A stretch of DNA of 64,000 nucleotides from Quercus robur (Eukaryota; Streptophyta; Magnoliopsida; Fagales; Fagaceae): contig NC_065544.1 of the NCBI RefSeq assembly GCF_932294415.1, forward strand, positions 36,202,310-36,266,309, read 5' to 3'. Shown piece by piece: positions 35,838-45,785 of the stretch; positions within the stretch are counted from its first letter, which is position 1; every line of letters begins with the position of its first letter. A program made the translations under genes and the position numbers. Below the pieces are notes generated by a model. It saw only the letters and a program-made list of their open reading frames with translations, made no database searches and was not told the DNA's origin.

Positions 35838-36459
35838 TGTATGAGGAAAAATTTTAAGCCAATTATAAAATGTCACATCAAAATTTAGTGGCAAATTTTA
35901 AATTAATGTCATTAAATTAATTGAATTAGATGATGACGTGTGTGATTCAAATTGACATCACATTGATATATCAAAATTTGTCATGTGTCATTTGGTCCAC
36001 AAGATAAAAATAAATTTTTTATTCAAAATTTATGGATAATTATCTTTATTAAAATAAATAAATAAAAATAAATTTTTTATTCAAAATTGATAAATAATTA
36101 TTTTTATTAAAATAAATAAATTAAATAGAGAAAATTATTTATCTTTATTGATTATTATTTTTATCAAAATAGATAAATAGAAATAATTATCTCTAAGAAG
36201 AATTTAGACCAATTAAAAGTCTACCACATACTTTTAAATATATCAATTTAAAGTGGAACTTAATCTCTGAAATCACTATAAATAGAGGACATCCCCTCTC
36301 ATTTTGAACACCAAGTCTTCAAGAGGTCCAAACTCTGGAGAAATTCATCCAATTGAAATAGAGATTGTACTCATTATTCATCAATACAAATTTATATTTG
36401 CAAACTATATTTCTTTTCAATTGTTTGATTTTCTGCAATTGAGAAATTTTGTGTTTACA
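35838..36459 (+). mobile_element. Solo LTR, 622 bp
   Basis: Starts TGTATGAGG and ends GTGTTTACA, flanked on both sides by GTTTT (35833-35837 and 36460-36464). It contains a TATA-like CTATAAATAGAGG at about 36277-36289 and a downstream leader typical of plant LTRs. No internal sequence remains. It lies between kinase copy 1 and the second dead protease copy. Confidence 0.75.
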
Positions 36460-36779
36460 GTTTTACACAGTGAGATTAAATCTTAAAGCTCCAAAGTTCA
36501 TAGACTTTCACCCAAATCATGTTGAATTTGAAACATTTCAAAAAGGTTTTTTTTTTTTATTAACTAAACAGCAAGATTATATACTTAACTTTTAATTCAA
36601 TGTTTCTTTATACTATACTGATGAATACTTACAAAACACAGTTCCAAAAAAACATCCATATATTGGAGCCGATGATAGGGGAAAGGGGGTCGAACCACAT
36701 ACGTGAGCAGAAAAAAGAGAAGTGGAGTCTTGATCCTCTCAATTGCAGACTCTTCCTTTACTCGCAAAAAAATAGCACC

Positions 36780-37410
36780 ATGGCTCAGATTAAGTATTTG
36801 TTTACTTCTTTGATAATCATTGCAACCATACAAGCATTTGAAGCAGTGCAAGACCAACAAGGTGGCTTCAGTTCAGTCCCTGGTGGATGCGCTTTTATAA
36901 TGAGATTGAAGAGACTGCTAATGAGTTTGGAGCTGGATACAGCAACCGACCGCTGAAATCTGCCACAGAAATCATTTGCAGACTCTTCCAACAGAGAATA
37001 TCAGCAGAAAAGAATGTGCAGCGAATGAGCTTTGTCTGTTGTGTAGCATAAACTAGCAACAACAAAATTCATGTTAGCGCAAACTATATTACTGGCTAGT
37101 CTGGTGATAAAAGAGAATAGGCAGACTCCTTGAGGATCAATTAAATGGATTGAAAGTTTTGTGAGGATCGAGGCAGGGTATGCAACACCACATTGGGTCT
37201 ATGACAGATATCATAATTGGGATCAGAGGCAACAGCCACGTTTCTCAACTGCTGTAACAGTTTCAGGAATGGGTTTGTGGTGGAGCTCAACCACAAGAAG
37301 AGAAGGTACTACACATCTTTAACATTTTTTGTTGAGCTGCTAGGTAGGACTTAAGAGAGTAGATCAGTTATAGAGTGACAATTAAGGCTAAGTACAGAAG
37401 CAAAGCCTGG
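36780..37410 (+). pseudogene. Dead basic secretory protease copy (unit 2)
   Basis: Starts ATG with MAQIKYLFTSLIIIATIQAF, then EAVQDQQGGFSSVPGG. The frame then shifts, so the natural continuation (NEIEETANEFGAGYS) is out of phase with the start. Later stretches still match the family (AEKNVQR, NNKIHVSANYITG, FVELLG near the end) but contain stops, such as the TAA within GTAGCATAAACTAGC. About 80 bp that would encode the HExxH zinc site and GLIEG are missing: GGTGATAAAAGAGAATAGGC leads to GAAAGTTTTGTGAG. The same loss occurs in the unit 1 copy. It faces kinase copy 2 tail to tail. Confidence 0.88.
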
Positions 37411-38520
37411 AACTAAAGTCGCGAAAAGCATTTTCTTTTCATTTCATGGCTGCAACTCGCATAACAGAGACATCGAACCTACCATCTTGTTCTGTTCTCT
37501 AAGTAAAACATAACATGTACAGCATTATATCCAAATAACCTAAAGGGCTTTGCTAACTAGGATATCAATGACATCAGAGGAGACATCTGATTTAGCTTAA
37601 GGCATGTGCAAGATATCTGACACAAGGACAAGGTCTTGAATTTCCCTACAAATCCAAATAGGTCCGATATAATTATCATATGACCATCTTTGAAAGGTTA
37701 ATTTCAGGGCCAAGTGTCACCTGTCTTGACCAATCTGATGCTAGGGCAAAACCATACAATTAAGCTTCAACAAATTGAGTAGATCAGGGTCTTAAGTAAG
37801 AGCTGCCAAGCCATAAAAATTGGAAAACCCTTATACAAACCTAATGGAGAACTTTGAGGTGAATAAGTTCTACTTCAACATAATAAGAGCATGCACATAC
37901 ACATGGAAGGCAAGTCAATCAACATCTTAGAACAGTAATTTTTTTAACAGAAGACACTCGAAACAGCTTTTTATTTCTGTTTGGAGGAATGCTACTCAAA
38001 CTTCCAGGGAGCTCATTCTAGAAATAATTAATAAGTATGTGAATGCGTTCATAATCCTGCATACCTGCGGCTCTGAGGAGTAACTTCAAGGATAAAATCC
38101 ACAACAATATTCCTGTTTCGTCCCAAGACAATAACGGAGGCCTAGCATATTTCTTCTGACAATGATAGCCCCCAACACATTTAACCAAATTTCAATAGTG
38201 TATAAAGCCTTTAATAGCCATTGAATACAAAAGCTCTCTGGGTGCTACAAAAAGCATTTTAAAGAACCATTCAAAATATTAATTATCAGGCCCGCCCATC
38301 ACTTAAATGATAGAATCATATTAATAACAAGCAAGCACCTTCGGCAATCACAGTTCACAGCAATGAAGCAACCAAAATAACAGCAAAAAAGGAAATCTTA
38401 TTACTTTGTCTTAATGTTGACATTACAATACACATAGTAACAATTCATTCTACAAATATCTGGAAATTCTTGTCTGGAAAACCCCAACATTCAAGCAAAC
38501 TATCATTTTACCAAAAACTT
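37411..38520. other. Spacer between dead protease copy and kinase gene, unit 2
   Basis: Aligns in pieces with 28696-30018 of unit 1. No gene seen; AT-rich 3' flank of kinase copy 2. Confidence 0.55.
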
Positions 38521-38522
38521 AG

Positions 38523-41500
38523 TTATGACTGGAATTTTTGCATGGCTGAAATAACTTCAGTAATGGCATGGAATTTTCTCCTTTCCTTGAGAAGCAACTT
38601 TGCCACTTCAAGGGCCCGGAGTTCACAATCTGCTCGTCTGCTAGCATCAGTGATTGATTCAAAATCCTCAACATGTGCCACACCAACAATTCTCCTGTCA
38701 ATCAGAAGATGCCCAAAAAGAATCAGCTATAGGAGATAAAATCAACACATTATTAGAAGAATTTCACTAGAGATTTTAAAAGGATGAACATTAGCAGAAT
38801 ATGAAATATGCAGTGCCATTGCCTTTTTTCTGTTAGTTAACCATCTTCCATCTAGAAACTACATAGGGATAATATTTTCACTCAATAGATAATATGAAAG
38901 AAAAGTGAATTACAAATGACTCCTTATTGTTAGAAGCTAATCTATGTAACATATTTCCATGCTTAAAAAATGCGTCCATGATTGGCTTTACAACAAACTC
39001 AAAGCAATCCATAATGCAAAAAAGATTTGTTAGGGTGTGGACAAGGCTTTATTGATTATTAATGATTATAAACAAATAACTTCAATTATGGAATAAAAAT
39101 GTACTCTTAATTCTTTGAAATTTGGAAATCTTCCATCAATGAGTTAGTTAGCTTCTGAGGTTATGTTCTGTTAGAGATGCACAAAACCCTCTGCCTTGAG
39201 GATAGTAATTTTTATAAAAACAAATAATAATAATAATAATAATAAAAAATTGATAAGCTACACTTGCACCTAATGGGTCTTGAACCCACAACTAAACTTC
39301 ATCCCATTATTATGAGAGAAGGTAGTGCCATTTGAGTTATAGCCCATTGGTTAAACTCTAAAATAGAGAAAGCTCTAATATTTGAAAGTAATATGGTTAA
39401 ACCTTCAAAAGCAGTAAAAGGAATCAACATTGAAAAATTCTACAAACAGAACACAGAAAATAGAGTGAAAACCAAAAATCTGTAGTCAGTTTTGTTACCT
39501 TATCATTTTGGCAGCACCAAATCCAAGGGTGTCATGGAACAGATCATCCATAAATTTCTCTTGTACAAGCTGCTGAAGCTCAGGATTGTTATATATTGCA
39601 GGAAGATATGCCTCACCAGAACCATCCTTGTGCTCATCCCAAAGTGCAATGAATTTCTTGCGGAAAAGATTCCAAGTCTCTTCAATTGTCCTCAAAATCC
39701 ACTCCTTATATTTCTGCACAATTATTTTAAATATCAGATATGACCCTTAAGAATAGATAGAGAGTTACAGAACTAATAAGGAAACACCTACAAGCAGGGC
39801 TACAAGTCATCCTTTTTACATAAGGAAACTGTAATAGATAGTTTCCTTAAAAACAACCAACAGCAAAGAACTTCACCAAAAGAAAAAGATGTTATATCAA
39901 TAGAGTAGAAGCATTATACGAATCAGGCTTCATCTCTTTCCAACTGTCCAGCACTTCATAATGAACTCATGATCACAAGTTCTGTATACAATGTTTGACT
40001 ATAAACCATAGTAACTTTGAGCTTAAGTACTTTATCTTCATTATAATCGGATTAAACATCTTTTCATATTTCTTACAAATCCATCAATGAACTTCACATG
40101 ATTATTTCATGCTGGCATAACTCGAGTTGTAGAAATTTGGGACACATAGTTTAAGCACACTCTTTCTTTCTTTTCTTTTTGTTGCCACTTAAGAGGGGAA
40201 TACTCGTAATTTGCATATTAATATCTAAGCAAGTATAATAAAACCAGTGCTAGGGTTAATGAAAGACCCTAACACAATTTTCTCCAAAATTAACAGAAAT
40301 TAATGGCAGCATATTCAATGATGGAACTGCAACAGATCCTAAGATATATAGGATAAAATTATTAAGAGAAGAAGTAAGGTCTTCAAAGCATAGAAATAAA
40401 GAATATTACTGTGGATAGACAAAATTTCAGATAGTAATCCAGCAGGAGAAGTAACATGCACTAAAAAGCACATGCGGATCCAGGGAAAAAAATTAAAATT
40501 ACATACTACAATTAAAACTGAGTACATAACACAACAAAAAGCATACACCCACATACATAGCATGTAAATAACATTATTTAAAAGAAACAAGAAAGAGCAT
40601 AAAAATACTGTATTCAACCACGAATGGCTCCAAAACATATCCAAATACAAACACTGCAATGATGAAAAAACCAGGCCATATAAACTCTAACATACTACTA
40701 CAGTACTACTAGACTTTATTTCTTTCGACATAAAATCATCAATGGACAATGTTTTCTCATATAATAACATTTTCTTCTGTTTGTTTGCTTGAGTGTAAAT
40801 TCATTTTCAAATTTTACTCTTCATTACACTGCCATTTCGGAGTAAAATGGCTTATGGATAATTTGGGTGAAAAAAAAAACTATGCCAAGTAAAGGAAAGG
40901 GCTTTTTGGCACTAACACTTTTTTGTTCTTTTTGGTGGTGGTGTTGTAAAGGAAAGGGCTCACCCCTATTAAGGGGAATCTTTTTCCATATTCCCATATA
41001 TCCTTCTCTCTTTTCCCATATTTTGAGATAAATTAGTGAAATTTCAACATAGTTTCAAAGTCCAAGCAAGAAAAGAAAATTCAGGTGGAAAATCTGAATG
41101 TAACATGTTTATTATTTACTGGCGTTAGATTTTTCTTCTTTTTCTGATAGATACTGGCATTACCTTCTGCACTGTTTATTTTACAGGAAAATAAATGGTT
41201 TGTAGAAATAACAAACATTAAATTAAAGAAAGAGAGGCTCACGCATTTTTTCAATAAAATTACTTTTCAAAAGAAAAAATAAAGACAAAGAGGTAGTTAC
41301 TATAAAACAGGACATACTTTTCTGTCATTCGCTTGATCAGCATGTCCATCTTGTGCAAAGAAAGCCAAAATCAAGTTTCCAAGAAATGCTCCAATGTCAA
41401 AACCCATAGGCCCATAAAATGCAAATTCTGGATCTATAACTTGAGTTGACTCACGAGTAACCATTACAGAACCAGTGTGGAGATCTCCATGTATAAGAGC

Positions 41501-43339
41501 CTGGGCTCTCTCACAGAACCTAAAGGGAAGGCAACTCTTTAATATCATAAAACACTACAAACAATAGAACTGCTGCCACATGTTATAAAAAGCAAATAAC
41601 CACAATGAAGGTACTATACTTAGATTTCAATTCTGCAACCTCAAGCTTCAAAATATTGTCCTTTCGAATAGCCTCAGCTTCAAGATCAAGAAAAGGGGAA
41701 GTCCAACGGTTATACTCAGAAACTTTGTAAGGGTCAGAAAAAACAACCTGCTCAGTGAGCCTGCATAATTCCACATTCCCACAAAATTCGGCAACTGCAT
41801 AGAACAAGCATGAGTTAGACTACCATATATGACAATCATGCTCTGAATAAACTCATCAAACACCAAACATAAAAAAATTGTGGAAAATAAATTCATAGTA
41901 AGGGGAAATAGGTAAATCATAAATAAACAAATCAAAACAAGTTGTGGTCAATTTTCCAGACTAATGTTCAGGCTTAGCCATAGCTGATTTAATGTTACAA
42001 CACCTGAGTTGCAACACTGTGATGTAACACCAAAAGGGGAAGATAGTATGTTTGAAGGTGCTGATGCATCGAAGTATGTTGGTGGAGGTTTGATTCCAAT
42101 CATTAGTTTGCTTTAGAATTGATTGGGGTGAGAATAGTCTTGCTTGCACTATCTTTTACAACACAGTGTTGCAACTCAGGTGTTGTAACATTAAATTATA
42201 TATATATATATTGTGAAAACAGACTCATAATGTAGAAGATTATATAAAACATGATGAAACCAATAATAATACAAAATTACAATATAAAAGGCTCACACTT
42301 CAATAGGAAATATCACACACCAGCACGTTTGTGCTCCGTGGTGGAACGATGAAGGAGGGATGTGAAATAAAGTGTCCTTGCCATGAATTCTGAAATGTGT
42401 TCTGCCAGCAAGGGGTATTCAATTCCGGCAATCAACCCTTTCCTCAGAATTATATGCGGAGGCTCTAAGTAACGCATGCCAATCAAAGACATAGTACGAT
42501 CAAAATGATAAACTTCAGGGACATGCTCAGGACTCAAGCGAGCTTCCTCTCTCAGTGCCACCGCCTCAAAATATGCCCTTTCCTTAGTCATCGGCCATGA
42601 TTCCCCTATACAACGTATGTACGGAAGAGCCTGCAGAATCACACAGCACAAAAAATTACAGCAGAGGACACAACAACCAAAGACCATCTCCTAGTATATG
42701 ATAAATTATCGCTAACCCCAAACGCTGAAATACATGATAAATGACCGATTGTCCCAAAAAGCTGAAGCTATTACGAAAAGCAGAATTTAATCATTTAACC
42801 ATTATTCTAACAGACTAAACACCATGAATTTAGCTAGATTTTACCTTTTGATGATTTTTAAGTGACAACTGAGATTGCAGATATTACAACATTACAAAAC
42901 ATCTTTTTTCTTTTGGAATCCAATACATTTCGCAAAAGTGAATTACTTTCACATAATAACCAATTTCTTCAAAGCTTCTTTTGGCTCTTCTTCACAAAAC
43001 TGTACACTCTAACAAACCCATTTCCAAGTTTTTTTCTTTCTTTAATTCGTGCTCTCTAACCCAACCAATAAAATGCAAAATGCCCAGAAAATCTATAAAG
43101 TATAAACACACACAGCATGAAAAACAAAATGTACACACACAAAAAAAAAAGACCTGCTTGATGACGAAAGATCCATCAGGGCCAACGATGATGAAGACGA
43201 AATTAAGGTTGCCATCTCCGACCTCCTTAACCTTGATGTCGTCGAGGTTGTTACCGAGCTTAGAGTGCAGAGCGGGCACGGTTTTTATGTACTCGATCAG
43301 AGACTTCTCGTCCAGAGGCCTGAACTCTGTGAAAGCCAT
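38523..43339 (-). CDS. MTK: 5-Methylthioribose kinase, copy 2 (6 exons, 419 aa)
   Basis: Tandem paralogue of the gene at 30019-35256 with the same reaction and the same six exons: 43339-43154, 42630-42321, 41794-41620, 41519-41318, 39713-39499, 38694-38523. Exons 2-6 have exactly the same lengths as in copy 1 (310, 175, 202, 215, 172 nt). Exon 1 is 9 nt longer ([11 protein letters not shown] against SDLKVKEV). Introns are GT-AG and the frame is open to TAA at 38525-38523. Glycine-rich loop [12 protein letters not shown]; catalytic loop [13 protein letters not shown] with D236; [11 protein letters not shown] with D253 and E255; [17 protein letters not shown] near the end. This copy keeps the family-typical HTGS and VIDPEF, where copy 1 reads HTSS and VLDPEF. 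Intron 2 carries a small inversion and intron 5 a SINE, neither shared with copy 1. Both genes look functional. Confidence 0.95.
39209..39353 (-). mobile_element. tRNA-derived SINE in intron 5 of kinase copy 2
   Basis: Minus strand reads GGGCTATAACTCAAATGGCA (A box), then TGGGTTCAAGACCC (B box), and ends in an AT-rich (TTA)n tail. The matching place in copy 1 (near 30890) goes straight from GGATAGTAA to GCTCTAAAA, so it is empty there. Confidence 0.7.
41987..42196. repeat. Perfect 35-bp inverted repeats bounding a segment inverted relative to kinase copy 1
   Basis: Left arm 41987-42021 and right arm 42162-42196 are exact reverse complements (core ACACCTGAGTTGCAACAC). The ~140 bp between them reads, in reverse complement, like 32908-33010 of copy 1 (GCAAGACTATT.TCACCCCAA, then GATGCATC.GCAC). 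Copy 1 has only one, imperfect, arm (near 32885-32907). Confidence 0.8.
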
Positions 43340-43942
43340 TGTGATTTGTGAGCAGTGGTGAACAAAGTAGTGGCTTTTTTTTTAGTCTAAAAAAGAGAAG
43401 TGAGAGTGTTTGGCGTTATTCGAGGTTTTTCCTTTTTGTGTGGGGAAGAATGGTCGAGAAGAAGAGGCGTGAGTCTTGCGATTATTCGTTGAAATGATGG
43501 ATGAGGAATGAGAATAGAGTGAGAGAGGACTTTTGGGAAAAAAAGATACTAATAAAAACACAGTCGGGTACAACGAATCTGGTCGGTTTTAGGATTTGTC
43601 TAAAAATAAGTCGAAGTTATTTATGTTAGCAGTATTTTTTTTTTTTGATGAATTTTATGTTAGCAGTATTAAAGATTATGTTTGGATAAAAGATTATGTT
43701 TGGATAAGTATCCCACTAATAAATAAAAAGTGAAAATCATATTATTTTTGCAACCGTTATTTTTATTTATTGAATTTTGAAAAAAAAATGAAGAATTTTG
43801 ATATGAATGATATAATTTGGTATCATTTGATACAGAGTAGTTGGCATTTGATTAAGGTTACATGTGACCTGTGTACTGTATAAAAGTTTGTGCAGTTTTT
43901 CTTGTTCACATAACATAAGTTGGAGGTACCGGACCGAATTTT
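43340..43942. other. 5' flank of kinase copy 2
   Basis: Promoter and leader side of the minus-strand kinase gene. GGGTACAACGAATCTGGTCGG (about 43565-43586) has a counterpart upstream of copy 1 near 35511. No further gene. Confidence 0.5.
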
Positions 43943-44754
43943 AGGGGTGTGTTTAGATATTATTTATTTTGCTGAAATTGAAAACTTATTGTTGAAAGTG
44001 ATATATCCTTGGAAATCAGTTGGTTAATAAGTCTCGGGCACTGATGATCTTAAGGCTGGATCCTGAAAACAAACACTAAATCAGAGGAGACCGGTGGGGA
44101 CTGGCCAAAAGTCCTCCGATGGTGAAGTTAGCGAATTTGGAACTCTCAGTAAGAAGGAAGTGACTTCTGAAAATAAAATGTCTAAATGGCCTTACCTTCT
44201 CATCGAAGAATGCTTATATAGCATGTGTGGAACGGTTATCTGTTTAATAACCGTTCTTAATGTCGAGGAGTCTGGAGAATTTGGAGCTAACTTCCATAAC
44301 CGCCATGGAAGTTATCTCAGTTGGACTTGCGTTCCATAGTGGTTAATGGAGAATTTGGCACTTAGTAGTTCAATCCAATGAACTCGTCCATCTTTCATTA
44401 AGGACGAACGAAACTATCAAGGACGGCTCGTCCTTGTCCAAATGATTCTAAGGATGGACAAGTTTTCCATGGGATGGACGGACGAGGTCAACAAGGACGC
44501 TTGGGACGATCACCTCGTTTGCCTGGTTCGCCCTAGCTGGTCTTTCATTGGACGAGTCATATGGACGAGTTCAGGAGTTGGTGTTTTTTGTGACACCATC
44601 AGAAAGTATTGTAGATAAAGGTAAAAGTTAGTTGAAATAATATAGTAGGGCCCATGAATAGTACCAAAAAGTGCAGTGAAGCCCATAAATAGTAACAAAA
44701 ATAAACTGAATAGTAAAATAAATTTAATTTTTCATCTCAATCCAAACACACACT
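43943..44754. mobile_element. MITE with GTGTGTTT-type inverted ends, split by a solo LTR
   Basis: The left end reads AGGGGTGTGTTTAGAT. The right end, read on the other strand, is AGTGTGTGTTTGGATTGAG. Flanks GAATTTT (43936-43942) and AAATTTT (44755-44761) match at 6 of 7. Inside, TGAATAGTACC and AAAAGTGCAGTG words are typical of a widespread plant MITE. The LTR at 44000-44601 interrupts it. The superfamily is not certain. Confidence 0.5.
44000..44601 (+). mobile_element. Solo LTR, 602 bp, nested in a MITE
   Basis: Starts TGATATATCC and ends GACACCATCA. The flanks are GAAAG at 43995-43999 and at 44602-44606, an exact 5-bp target duplication. It has a TATA-like TTATATAG near 44213 and GGACGA-rich words toward the end. 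Joining its flanks would restore the MITE run GTTGAAAG-TATTGTAGATAAAGG. Confidence 0.75.
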
Positions 44755-44859
44755 AAATTTTGATTAAAAAAAAAAAAAAAAACTACTTTGGGTGCTCATA
44801 ACTTCGACCCAAATCATGTTGAATTTTAATTTCCATTGATAAATGTGTGTGAATTATAA

Positions 44860-45508
44860 TCTATATATATAATAATAGGAAAACCAGAGGGAAAATCCAA
44901 TTAAATTTCAAATTGGAATTTAATTAGTATCTAATTTTACGCCACGTGTCTCATCTAATCTAAATTTTAGAATTTTGTGCCAAGTGAATTAATTTAGGTA
45001 AAAATTGAATTTCAATTAGAGTTTAATTTTGCGCCACGTATCCCATCTAATTTAAATTTTTAAATTTTTGTACCAAATTAGTTAATTTAATGTAGAAAAC
45101 AAGAAGTCCAATATAATAAACCATAAAGAACATAATCATATAACTAAAAAAATTCAAATTTAGAAGTCATATATATATATTTATTTATTTATATATTAAT
45201 AGTTAAATCAGAGAGAAAATTTAATTAAATTCTAAATTGGAGTCTAATTTTGTGTCACGTGTCATTTAATTTTTAAATTTTTCTGTCAAGTGAATTATTA
45301 TGTGCAAAAATCAAAAGGTCTAAATTCAATTAGATTTTTATTAAATTTTAATTGGAGTTCAATTTTACTTTATGTGTCTCATTTAATTTGTTAATTTTTG
45401 TAGCAAGTAAATTGTTAGAGGCAAAAACGGAAGAACTTAAATCCAATTAGATTTCAAATCATATATAATTGTTTTTAAATATATCGTCATTTGCACGAAA
45501 CACACTAG
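44860..45508 (+). mobile_element. Helitron-like element with internal ~125-bp repeats
   Basis: Starts TCTATATATATAATAATAGG after an A and ends GCACGAAACACACTAG before a T, the A/T insertion pattern and CTAG end of Helitrons. The expected 3' hairpin is poor. Internally a ~125-bp unit (TTGGAATTTAATT, then CGCCACGTGTCTCATCTAAT) repeats about four times with decay. No coding capacity. Confidence 0.45.
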
Positions 45509-45785
45509 TTATTTTTAAAAGTTCTCAACGAAATATTGGGCATTCAATTTTATTTTTATATACTTAAATTTTAACAAAGACAAGGCAAGGAAGATAAGAA
45601 TATGGACCATGGGATGTTGTAGGTGGGGTAGGTGAGATGGAGTTTTCGTTTATATTTTCTCTCCGATTTTGAGAGATGAATTCCATGTAGTGGTAATCGC
45701 TTTAAGCGAAATTCTGTGTCCGAAAACGTATTGTATTGGGTATCTGTTTTTTAAGCACTCCCTTTCCTTATCCAAATTTTTGACA

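Noticed and set aside
41987-42196. Calling the kinase intron 2 inverted repeat a MITE
   Set aside because: The sequence between the arms is the inverted form of native intron sequence in the sister gene, which a transposon would not explain, and no target duplication is seen.
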